Assembly: GCA_002316595.1 (NCBI GenBank)
Contig: DCDV01000028.1
Coordinates: 1-6,737 of the forward strand
Reading direction: 5' to 3'
From: Mageeibacillus sp. UBA1046
Lineage (GTDB): Bacteria; Bacillota; Clostridia; Saccharofermentanales; DTU023
Length of the DNA: 6,737 nt
Both the position numbers and the translations under genes were made by a program. The notes beneath the pieces are model-generated. The model saw nothing but the letters and a program-made list of their open reading frames with translations, searched no databases and was not told the DNA's origin. Below, piece after piece: positions 1 through 6,441 of this stretch. Positions within the stretch are counted from its first letter, which is position 1; each line of letters opens with the position of its first letter.

Positions 1-221
1 ACACCAACATTTAGGACTTAACTATCTCAAATTGAGTCAAAGCGTGTAAAAAGTGAACGTTATGATGAGACTTGGGAATTATTTAATAAGAAATTTGGAA
101 AATGACTATTCCCAATACATTAGAAGCTGTAGTCAGGGGAAGCGATCGCCGATATTTTTATACTTATTTAGTTTTGTCCTCCGGGACCTGCCCTGCTAAA
201 ACCTGTAATGTATTTACTTAA
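1..221 (+). other. Left-edge coding fragments of unknown origin
   Basis: No gene can be named here. One frame is open from the window edge to a TAA at 47-49 (ends NYLKLSQSV). Another is open from a TAA at 19-21 to a TGA at 103-105 and reads IESKRVKSERYDETWELF then NKKFGK, which looks protein-like and could be the end of a frameshifted gene whose body lies outside the window. An ATG at 102 overlaps that TGA (ATGA) and opens a 39-codon frame to 219-221. This small frame runs antisense over the end of the nitroreductase pseudogene and resembles nothing I know, so the overlap may be chance. Bases 106-213 otherwise show only a small GTCC/GGAC hairpin at 176-187 without a T run. Transposase debris is one possibility, but I see no terminal repeats. 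Confidence 0.2.
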
Positions 222-663
222 ACACCTTGATTTTTTCACGAATATCGATCTTCTCTTTCGGAGCCGGTTTTTCAGAATCTTTCCGAAAAGCATCTGCGCC
301 AGCATCATCCAGTCCTCCGGCAGGTCAATGAGCTCACGCAGAGTTTCATCAATCACCGGATTGTAGTGCTGCAAAGATATGTCTAGTTTATACTGACGTA
401 AGTCAAACTACATGCTCTGCTACAGCATACGTTTGGATCGATTGACCCAGACCGGGTAATTATCCGCACAGCCGCATACTTCTCCGTCGCAACCTTGACA
501 GTAAAATCATAATTATTGGCAATCGTGCCATAGCCATTCTTGAACTATGAGTTTTCTCGCGTCTGACATTCGGTGAAAAAATTATTTGTCCAATTACCGA
601 CGATCATCAATGACTCCGATTGCTGTTTTTTGCTCTGTCCATTGTTTCACTTATCGAATCCAT
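214..663 (-). pseudogene. Decayed FRM2/CinD-family nitroreductase
   Basis: This is a broken flavin-dependent nitroreductase of the FRM2/CinD branch (cytosolic NAD(P)H-dependent reduction of nitroaromatics or quinones in intact members). Reading the - strand, FKNGYGT (544-524) matches the family's FKAGYGT block. A frame change follows, then ADNYPVW (467-447), matching ADNFPVW. The same frame continues through two TAG stops (422-420 and 410-408), the second where the family has a conserved Trp (TGG to TAG). It goes on with ISLQHYNPVIDE and LPEDWMMLAQMLFGK, matching SLQHYNPLIDE and AQMPFGK. Near 279 a one-base shift moves to the frame reading DSEKPAPKEK then IREKIKVFK and stop (216-214), the usual KVFK ending. 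A further TAG sits at 547-545. From GYGT to the end the length is normal (about 104 codons), but the N-terminal half is shortened. An ATG at 663-661 followed by SISETMDR may be the old start; that part is weak. No product is expected. Confidence 0.8.
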
Positions 664-700
664 ACAAACGTTACGAAACTTCGCCAATCAAGGCTTTTAC

Positions 701-728
701 TGGTCAACAGAGATAGATCAGGTACTAT
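701..728 (+). promoter_or_regulatory. Possible promoter of the DUF488-copB operon
   Basis: TGGTCA (701-706, 4 of 6 to TTGACA), a 16-base spacer and TACTAT (723-728, 4 of 6 to TATAAT) form a weak sigma-70-like promoter about 50 bases before the DUF488 start. TAC-tat-GTA (723-731) is a tiny dyad, and ATTAAG occurs twice nine bases apart (732-737 and 741-746). No CopY-type box (TACANNTGTA) is present, so copper control cannot be read from the sequence. Confidence 0.25.
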
Positions 729-777
729 GTAATTAAGTTCATTAAGCTGAGTTTTTAACAAGAAATGAGGTTAATAA

Positions 778-1143
778 ATGGCGAAGATTATCTACAAGCG
801 AGTCTATGATCTTGATGAGTCAGACCGGCAGAGAGTGCTGGTTGACCGTCTGTGGCCGCGCGGCAAGTCTAAAGAAGAGCTGCATATTACTGAGTGGGCT
901 AAAGATATTACTCCCACTACTGAGCTGCGCCAAGATTACCATGAAGGTAAAATCGATTATCCTGATTTTGCTGCCGCGTATAAAAAAGAGCTGGAAAATA
1001 ATGATCAGGCAGAACCTTTTATCGACTCACTTAAAGAGATGTCCAAAAAGGGTGATGTCACTCTTACCTTCACAGCGAAAGACGTAGAGAGAAGTCACAT
1101 TCCTACCTTGAGAAATTTCATTGCCAGGAAGATGCCACGTTAA
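778..1143 (+). CDS. DUF488 family protein (YeaO-like)
   Basis: A 121-residue cytoplasmic protein of the DUF488 family, whose biochemical role is not established. The signature is clear: IYKRVYD near the N terminus (residues 5-11), VDRLWPRG (22-29), a Trp followed by AKDI (W40 to I44), PTTELR (46-51), and TLTFTAKD (95-102) followed by an SHIP segment where relatives have HNNA. Length is typical for the short YeaO-like members, with no signal peptide or membrane segment. The ATG is preceded by GAGG (767-770) seven bases upstream, so the start is secure. It ends 22 bases before the copper ATPase, which has its own strong ribosome binding site, so the two are almost certainly co-transcribed. A role in metal stress is suggested by this position only. 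Codon usage matches the ATPase. Confidence 0.93.
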   Translation: MAKIIYKRVYDLDESDRQRVLVDRLWPRGKSKEELHITEWAKDITPTTELRQDYHEGKIDYPDFAAAYKKELENNDQAEPFIDSLKEMSKKGDVTLTFTAKDVERSHIPTLRNFIARKMPR

Positions 1144-1165
1144 TAATTCATTGGGGAGAACATAG

Positions 1166-3331
1166 ATGGCAGAAATCAATAATAACCATGACAACTACAA
1201 GCAAGAGCATAGCCATGATGCTATGCATCACGATCATAATGAAAACAGTAACATGAATCATGAGATCTCTGATCATAGCGGCCATGGAGATCAAGCCGGT
1301 CATGAAAGGTCTGATCACTCTGCCCATGGAGAGGATCACGTTGATCACAGTGAACACAGCAGCTTGGGTCATGCGGCTAACCTGGTCAATATAAAGCGGG
1401 TATTTGTAATCTCACTAATTCTCGCTCTTCCTATCCTTTTCCTGTCCCCCTTTATGGGCAGGACGTTCTTCTTTCAATTCTCTTTTGCCGGATCTGAATG
1501 GGTAGTGCTGATCTTTGCCACCCTGCTCTTTTTCTATGGCGGCATGCCTTTCCTTAAAGGCGCCAGAATGGAACTGAGCGAAGGCAATCCTGCCATGATG
1601 ACCCTCATATCTCTGGGTATCACTACCTCATTTGTTTATAGCGTTTACGCTTTTATCGCCAACAATATTTTGCATAGCGAAGTGCATGTCATGGATTTCT
1701 TCTGGGAGCTGGCGACATTGATTCTGATCATGCTCCTGGGCCATTGGGTGGAAAACAATGCCATAGAGAACGCAGGAAACGCTCTTCAGCGTATGGCTGA
1801 GCTCTTGCCCGGAACTGCAACTGTTATTTATGTACATGGAGATACCAAAGATGTTGACTTGCAGGAAGTTATGGTAGGTCAATACTTAATCGTCAGAGCC
1901 GGAGACAAGGTCCCGACTGACGGCATTATTCTGGAAGGCAAAACGACTGTCAATGAGTCACTTTTAACTGGTGAAGCTAAGGCTGTCAGTAAAACTGTTC
2001 ATGATCTGGTGATCGGCGGCTCCGTCAATGGCTCAGGTACAATCATTATTGAAGTATCAGGTACCGGGGAATCGGGGTTCCTGGCTCAGGTCATGAATTT
2101 GGTTCGTACGGCTCAGCGGGAAAAATCCCGGGCGGAAACGCTGTCGGATAAAGTGGCTAAATGGCTGTTTTATGTCGCGGTAGCCATTGGTGTTATTGCA
2201 TTTATCGTCTGGCTATTAATTTCAGATCTTGGCTTTGCGGTCGAACGCATGGTTACAGTTTTTGTTATTGCCTGTCCTCATGCCTTAGGCCTGGCTGTCC
2301 CTCTCGTAACAGCCCGCTCAACTTCTCTGGGTGCACAGAACGGGCTCCTGGTGAAGAGCAGACAGGCGCTGGAGGTCGCGCAAAAGGTCGATGTAGTAAT
2401 GATGGACAAAACCGGAACTCTCACTGAAGGCGAATTCAGCGTTAACGCTTTTAAGTCATATTCTGACAAATATTCTGACGAAGAAGCCCTGGCTCTGATG
2501 GGAGCTGTGGAGAAGACTTCCTCCCATCCGCTAGCTGAAGGTATTTTGGTTAAGGTTGAAGAGCTGGAACTTACCATGCCGACTGCTGTCAACGTTAACA
2601 ATATTCCCGGTATGGGTATCGGCGGGCAGGTAAATGGTCAGAATATGAAGGTTGTCGGGGTCTCTTACCTGAGGAAAAATAACATCCCTTACGATGAGGA
2701 CGAGTACTTTGAACTATCCTCCCTGGGCAACTCTGTCAGCTTCCTTCTGATTGAAGAAGAAAACACAGGAATTATCGCTCAGGGCGATCAGATCAAACCG
2801 GCAGCCAAAGAAATGATTGACCACCTGCTGGACAGAGGGATTACTCCCATTATGCTTACCGGCGACAATCAGCAATACGCCAAGGTTGTAGCTGAACAGT
2901 TAGGGATAACAGAGTACCATAGTGAGCTTTTGCCCCAGGACAAAGAGAGGATCATCAAAGAGCATCAGGATAAAGGCAAGGTTGTCATGATGGTCGGAGA
3001 CGGCGTCAATGACGCGCCCAGTCTGACCAGAGCTGACATCGGCGTGGCTATCGGAGCAGGTACTGATGTGGCAGTAGATTCTGCTGACATAGTCCTGGTT
3101 AAGAGCGATCCTGCCGATATCTTGCACATCCTTGCTCTGGCTGAGAACACCGGCCGTAAGATGAGGCAGAACCTCTGGTGGGGAGCCGGCTACAATATCG
3201 TGGCCTTGCCGCTCGCTGCCGGCATTCTGGCTTCGGCTGGCATCATCCTCTCCCCTGCTGTCGGCGCCATACTGATGTCACTCAGTACCATTATTGTAGC
3301 TGTCAACGCCATGACCCTGAAGATGGATTGA
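1166..3331 (+). CDS. copB: CopB-type copper/silver P-type ATPase (P1B-3)
   Basis: A 721-residue inner-membrane pump that uses ATP to export copper (Cu+/Cu2+) or Ag+. In place of a CXXC metal-binding domain, residues 1-70 hold 16 histidines mixed with Asp, Ser and Gly, a likely cytosolic metal-binding tail. Eight membrane segments are expected, roughly 75-96, 108-127, 142-166, 174-194, 332-352, 359-384, 668-689 and 692-716. Motifs in order are TGE of the actuator domain (268-270), CPH (370-372) in membrane segment 6, the phosphorylated Asp in DKTGT (D414), the SSHP nucleotide-binding site (H454-P455), TGDN (565-568) and GDGVNDAP (611-618). YN (676-677) in segment 7 and MSLST (704-708) in segment 8 are metal-site residues. 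CPH rather than CPC places it in the P1B-3 (CopB) class instead of CopA. All catalytic residues are present and the length is normal. GGGGAG (1153-1158) lies seven bases before the ATG. Exact metal preference cannot be read from sequence. Confidence 0.95.
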   Translation: MAEINNNHDNYKQEHSHDAMHHDHNENSNMNHEISDHSGHGDQAGHERSDHSAHGEDHVDHSEHSSLGHAANLVNIKRVFVISLILALPILFLSPFMGRTFFFQFSFAGSEWVVLIFATLLFFYGGMPFLKGARMELSEGNPAMMTLISLGITTSFVYSVYAFIANNILHSEVHVMDFFWELATLILIMLLGHWVENNAIENAGNALQRMAELLPGTATVIYVHGDTKDVDLQEVMVGQYLIVRAGDKVPTDGIILEGKTTVNESLLTGEAKAVSKTVHDLVIGGSVNGSGTIIIEVSGTGESGFLAQVMNLVRTAQREKSRAETLSDKVAKWLFYVAVAIGVIAFIVWLLISDLGFAVERMVTVFVIACPHALGLAVPLVTARSTSLGAQNGLLVKSRQALEVAQKVDVVMMDKTGTLTEGEFSVNAFKSYSDKYSDEEALALMGAVEKTSSHPLAEGILVKVEELELTMPTAVNVNNIPGMGIGGQVNGQNMKVVGVSYLRKNNIPYDEDEYFELSSLGNSVSFLLIEEENTGIIAQGDQIKPAAKEMIDHLLDRGITPIMLTGDNQQYAKVVAEQLGITEYHSELLPQDKERIIKEHQDKGKVVMMVGDGVNDAPSLTRADIGVAIGAGTDVAVDSADIVLVKSDPADILHILALAENTGRKMRQNLWWGAGYNIVALPLAAGILASAGIILSPAVGAILMSLSTIIVAVNAMTLKMD
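1268..1333 (+). repeat. In-frame 42-base repeat in the His-rich tail of CopB
   Basis: Two similar stretches 42 bases apart encode SDHSGHGD (1268-1291) and SDHSAHGE (1310-1333), sharing GATCA and CCATGGAGA blocks. A third, weaker version (VDHSEHSS) follows. The metal-binding tail appears to have grown by small tandem duplications of a 14-residue unit. The arrangement keeps the reading frame and adds two or three histidines per unit. Confidence 0.6.
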
Positions 3332-3535
3332 TAATCATAGAAATCTTTTGTCTGGCTCAAAATGTCTTTAACGCCTTTTACTTGCAAAATACAGCTCTAC
3401 TGGTTATGCTTTTTAAAAGAAAAGTTAAAGTAAATTATTATGTGTATTAATAAAACTACTATACTTAAAGTATAGTAGGTATGTAATGTCCATGCGCATT
3501 CAAATATTGCTGACACAGCATAACAGGAGCGGCAA
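3332..3535. other. 204-base AT-rich intergenic region
   Basis: This gap separates the copper operon from the polysaccharide-like group. It has no credible small gene; the only frame through it is an out-of-frame run from the ATPase. No GC-rich hairpin with a T run follows copB, so a factor-independent terminator is not evident. The main structure is the palindrome at 3456-3478. The far end holds AGGAG (3525-3529), six bases before the next start codon. Confidence 0.6.
3456..3478. promoter_or_regulatory. Perfect 23-base palindrome, probable operator
   Basis: Two 11-base arms, CTACTATACTT and AAGTATAGTAG, are exact reverse complements around a single central A (3467). The composition (AT-rich, no T run) argues against a terminator and for a binding site of a dimeric regulator. 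It lies 57 bases before the 536-residue envelope protein start and contains TATACT (3460-3465) and TATAGT (3471-3476), each 5 of 6 to a -10 box. TTAATA (3447-3452) lies 18 bases before TATAGT, so the palindrome would cover the -10 region and could repress. It does not match the CopY box; I cannot name the regulator family. Confidence 0.6.
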
Positions 3536-5146
3536 ATGCAAGAGCAAGAATACGAATCATATTATCTCAGAGATTTTATCTATTTCGCGCTTAAAGGCTG
3601 GCGTAAAATTATAGTCTTCGCCGTAATTGGTGCTCTCCTGCTGGCAGGTATCGCTCTTTACCGCCAGCGGGATCTGCCGCCTGCAGCCAGAATACCCGAC
3701 AAAATTGAAGCTGAGGATGTCACCTTGACAGATGAAGAACTGGCCGCTGTGCGTGCTGACGTCATCGCCAAAGATGTCAACATTATCCGCTACAACAAGC
3801 GTGCGGAGTTCCTGCGCACTCGTGTCGATACTCTGGCAGAACGCCTCAGCAACAGCGTTTACCTCGCCATAGATGAGAAAAACCAACCGATCGGTTCTTT
3901 TGATCTGGTGATCAGCATGGATAATATCACCGCTGAGCCGGAAGAGATCATTGAACAAAGACATCTGCTCCTGACTTTAGACTATTTAAACTCCGCTCGC
4001 AGCAACTCCTTTTACACTTATCTGGAAAGAGAAAACAGTGCCTTTATATCCGGCGCTAATCTGCGTGAGCTGGTGGAAATCAATCTGCAAGAAGGCAATA
4101 TCATTCATTTCGAGATTACAGCACAGGATATGGTAACCGTGCGCCAACTAAGTGAAGCCGCCCGTAACTTTTTCTCTCTGGAGCTGGATAATCAGTCAAC
4201 CTACGCCTATCCCCACAGCATAAATATTGAGAATGAATCTTACGAAACTGTCCATAATCCCAAAATCGCTCAGGAACGCCGGAGCATGGAAGCCAGACTT
4301 GAAGATGCCAGCGAAGAGCTGGAAGAAATCGAGCAAAACAATAATGGCTATGATGTGGTCTTAGAAGAAAAGGTCAAGCAGGCCGAAGAGCAGGCCAGGA
4401 TTGACAAAGCCGAGAAACTTAACGAGGAAGCTCAAAGAGAGGCCAAAAAGGAAGAAAAAAGAGAAGAAAGCGGCGAAGGCACTTCTACTTCAGTAAACGT
4501 CCCCCTATACACTGTCGGCGGACTTGTGGTGGGTATCCTGGCAGCGCTTCTTTGGAACTTCTACCGGGGAGCCTCGGCTGGAAAGCTGATGCATCCTGAT
4601 GATTTTGCTAATAGGATTGGCCTGCTATATATTAATGAGATCATCGTTCCTGCGGCTGAAAATGAAAACAAGAATAAGAGGTTTGGCGCGGTCCTGGACC
4701 GCCTGATAGAACGGCTCTATTTAAGGCCCAAACTGCAGGATGCTGAACCGATGCAAGCCGGTATCAGTTATGCTGCCACGGTAATTGAAGGCCTTTATGA
4801 AGCTAAAGCAGAGAACGCAGAAACCGGGGCAGGCACAGAAACCGGGAAAAGCTCAGAAGCCTCAACCATCGCAGTTCTTTCTGCCGATGACTCCTATGTC
4901 ATAGAGGCGATAGCTGCTCTCAACAAGGAAGCTGCGCAAAACGACACTCCTAAATTCCGGCTGCTTCCGGCAGGCTCTATCTCTGCTGACATATCTGCTA
5001 TTGATACCTTGACAGCTGCTGACTCTGCCCTTGTGCTGGCACGACCACGCAAGACAGAGATGCAGGAACTGTTACGTTCACTGGAAATGACCCAGCAGCT
5101 GAAGAAACCGATACTTGGCCTCATCTCGATTGAACAGATCGATTAG
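3536..5146 (+). CDS. Wzz/CpsC-like polysaccharide co-polymerase with kinase-like C-terminal domain
   Basis: A 536-residue membrane protein with the layout of a polysaccharide co-polymerase, the class that sets chain length or aids export of envelope polymers. A short cytoplasmic start (YYLRDFIYFALKGWRK, 9-24) matches the Wzz N-terminal pattern. Membrane segment 1 spans about 25-42 and segment 2 about 323-341. The 280 residues between face outward and are helical and charged, with a long Glu/Lys-rich coiled-coil stretch at about 243-312. The cytoplasmic tail (343-536) includes a low-complexity Ala/Glu/Gly/Thr linker (413-443). It ends in a region resembling the BY-kinase/ParA-like fold: TIAVLSADD (444-452), then ADSALVLARPRKTEM (495-509) and KKPILGLIS (523-531), as in kinase ADSVLLVVR-type and ILGVVLN-type strands. 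The GEGKST nucleotide loop expected after the first strand is absent. AGGAG (3525-3529) supports the start. The polymer it serves is unknown. The Wzz-like assignment rests on topology and short motifs; the kinase-like call is weaker. Confidence 0.7.
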   Translation: MQEQEYESYYLRDFIYFALKGWRKIIVFAVIGALLLAGIALYRQRDLPPAARIPDKIEAEDVTLTDEELAAVRADVIAKDVNIIRYNKRAEFLRTRVDTLAERLSNSVYLAIDEKNQPIGSFDLVISMDNITAEPEEIIEQRHLLLTLDYLNSARSNSFYTYLERENSAFISGANLRELVEINLQEGNIIHFEITAQDMVTVRQLSEAARNFFSLELDNQSTYAYPHSINIENESYETVHNPKIAQERRSMEARLEDASEELEEIEQNNNGYDVVLEEKVKQAEEQARIDKAEKLNEEAQREAKKEEKREESGEGTSTSVNVPLYTVGGLVVGILAALLWNFYRGASAGKLMHPDDFANRIGLLYINEIIVPAAENENKNKRFGAVLDRLIERLYLRPKLQDAEPMQAGISYAATVIEGLYEAKAENAETGAGTETGKSSEASTIAVLSADDSYVIEAIAALNKEAAQNDTPKFRLLPAGSISADISAIDTLTAADSALVLARPRKTEMQELLRSLEMTQQLKKPILGLISIEQID

Positions 5147-5172
5147 TTAATCTGTCTGGCGCCGGAACACTT

Positions 5173-5241
5173 TCATTGGAAATGACCAGGCTGCTAAAGA
5201 AATCTATAATAAGCTTCATCCCGACTATACAAATCAATTAG
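5173..5241 (+). repeat. Diverged duplicate of the 3' end of the upstream gene
   Basis: These 69 bases align without gaps to 5078-5146, the last 22 codons plus TAG of the 536-residue gene; I count 52 of 69 identical bases. In the matching frame the copy reads SLEMTRLLKKSI then ISFIPTIQIN and stop, against SLEMTQQLKKPI then LGLISIEQID and stop, 12 of 22 residues identical, with the stop codon kept in register. Similarity stops abruptly upstream of the Ser codon. It is probably a non-translated relic of a duplicated gene end, or what remains of a deleted tandem paralogue. No ribosome binding site or start codon would express it. Confidence 0.8.
5182..5210 (+). promoter_or_regulatory. Candidate promoter for the ATP-grasp gene
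   Basis: ATGACC (5182-5187, 4 of 6 to TTGACA), 17 bases, then a perfect TATAAT (5205-5210). Transcription would begin near 5217, giving a leader of about 64 bases. The whole element lies inside the duplicated tail. The TATAAT arises from codons that differ from the parent copy, which has CCGATACTT at the equivalent place. Confidence 0.5.
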
Positions 5242-5280
5242 TGCCCTGCTAAAAAATTTAAAATTCGAGGCGCAAAATAA

Positions 5281-6315
5281 ATGGATAAGATTAGCGAGTT
5301 AAAGCTGATTCTTAGCGACCAAAATCGCAAGCCGCTACACCAGATCGTTAGAGAATTAATCCATTGTGCTTTTATTGAAAGGGAGATCCCTTCTTATTAC
5401 TTTACATCGCTCCTTTTTAAAGAGGGAACCGGCAATTATAAAGACTATATTGGCTATAAGAAAGTGAGCAAAATTCAGAAAGAAGTATATTTCAAACAAG
5501 GGAAAACTGAATCTTTAATCAATAAACTAAAGTTCGCAGACGTTTTGAGGGAAAACGAAGTACCTACCCCACTTATTCTAGCTAATAGCAATGGTTTTGA
5601 ACTTTATGCGGATGACGCGATAATCAATATTGAAAATGCTCAAAAGTTAGAAGAAGAAATTGATAAATTAATTTTAAAATCTCAGCATAATTCCATTTTT
5701 GTGAAAAAGATTGATGGCTTTGGCGGATTTAATGCTTTTAAATTCGCAAAAGAACGAATCGATAATCAAAAAGTAGATGACTTATTTAAATTGATGAGCA
5801 AATATAAGTTTATTTTTGAAGAGACTGTCTTCCAACATGAAAAGGTAAATCAAATCTATGCTGACAGTATAAATACGGTAAGAGTTCATACCTTTAAAGA
5901 AGCTGACAAAATTAGCTTGGTATCTGCTTTAATGCGTTTTGGCGGAAATGGCAGTGTGGTCGATAATATTTCCTCCGGAGGCTGCTTTGTCCCCGTAAAT
6001 ATTTCTGATTGGTCTTTAGGCAGCAGAGGAATATCTTTCTTAGAATACGGAGGTCATATTTATACAAAACATCCTGATACAGGCTATAAATTCGAGGGTT
6101 TTAAGATTCCTTATGGTGATCAGATTGCCGCAGTGGCAGAAAAGGCTGCCCTTTTATTTGATAATGCTTTTATCGGCTGGGATGTTGTTATTACAAATGA
6201 AGGTCCTACAATCATCGAAGGAAACCAAAATCCTCACATAATAATGACGCAAATTGCTTGCGGCGGTTTTAAGCAGCATCCTGTTTTCAAAGAAATCTTT
6301 AAAGATTTTATTTAG
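5281..6315 (+). CDS. Sugar-transfer-associated ATP-grasp enzyme
   Basis: A 344-residue soluble protein that fits the ATP-grasp family often found in capsule and exopolysaccharide clusters (Pfam ATPgrasp_ST). Members are thought to form an amide or ester bond between a carboxylate and an amine or hydroxyl, at the cost of ATP; the substrate here is unknown. Visible features are the ATP-binding Lys pair and glycine loop (VKKIDGFGGF, 141-150), FEETVFQH (179-186), INTVRVHT (197-204), and ALMRFGGNGSVVDNISSGG (216-234). The metal-binding C-terminal core is GWDVVIT (299-305) followed by IIEGNQNPH (311-319), with D301, E313 and N315 the likely Mg ligands. No membrane segment or signal peptide is seen. 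The ATG is preceded by CGAGG, ten bases away, slightly long. The gene lies 134 bases after the co-polymerase-like gene and is much more AT-rich: two 60-base stretches I counted are 20 percent GC, against 57 percent in one stretch of its neighbour. This suggests separate origin. Confidence 0.85.
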   Translation: MDKISELKLILSDQNRKPLHQIVRELIHCAFIEREIPSYYFTSLLFKEGTGNYKDYIGYKKVSKIQKEVYFKQGKTESLINKLKFADVLRENEVPTPLILANSNGFELYADDAIINIENAQKLEEEIDKLILKSQHNSIFVKKIDGFGGFNAFKFAKERIDNQKVDDLFKLMSKYKFIFEETVFQHEKVNQIYADSINTVRVHTFKEADKISLVSALMRFGGNGSVVDNISSGGCFVPVNISDWSLGSRGISFLEYGGHIYTKHPDTGYKFEGFKIPYGDQIAAVAEKAALLFDNAFIGWDVVITNEGPTIIEGNQNPHIIMTQIACGGFKQHPVFKEIFKDFI

Positions 6316-6384
6316 AAGGTCGCAGGCAACCTAAATAACACTGAAAGTCCCGGCACCTATTTCTCGCAAGTAAAGACAAAACAT

Positions 6385-6415
6385 TTGCTATGTTAACATA
6401 ATTAGATAGTACAAT
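6385..6415 (+). promoter_or_regulatory. Candidate promoter with dyad before the PAP2 gene
   Basis: TTGCTA (6385-6390), a long 19-base spacer and TACAAT (6410-6415, 5 of 6) lie 26 bases before the next ATG. The 12-base perfect palindrome TATGTTAACATA (6389-6400) overlaps the -35 end of the spacer. A long spacer can mark an activator-dependent (MerR-like) promoter, but the dyad is not centred in it, so this remains speculative. No terminator is visible after the ATP-grasp gene. Confidence 0.3.
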
Positions 6416-6441
6416 TTTTAGTGATGTATTATTGGAGTCTG

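Noticed and set aside
176..187. GTCC/GGAC hairpin near the end of the nitroreductase relic
   Set aside because: The stem is only four base pairs and has no T run on either strand, so it is not a convincing terminator.
664..777. CopY-type box or other copper operator before the DUF488-copB operon
   Set aside because: No TACANNTGTA or close variant is present; TACTATGTA at 723-731 is only a partial dyad.
1148..1372. Hydrophobic 74-codon open frame on the - strand over the start of copB
   Set aside because: It is the mirror of His/Asp-rich codons (CAT and GAT read as ATG and ATC), which gives artificial Met/Ile runs; the + strand frame is clearly the ATPase.
3178..3450. 90-codon + strand frame overlapping the end of copB
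   Set aside because: It starts inside the ATPase in another frame, has no ribosome binding site and has a Cys/Arg/His-rich composition typical of an out-of-frame reading.
3557..3964. 135-codon - strand frame opposite the co-polymerase-like gene
   Set aside because: It lies wholly antisense to a well-supported gene, has no family resemblance and no usable start signal.
189..5254. Exact 13-base match TGCCCTGCTAAAA at 189-201 and 5242-5254
   Set aside because: The match does not extend on either side, and one 13-base match in 6.7 kb is within chance expectation. It might be an element end, but nothing else supports that.
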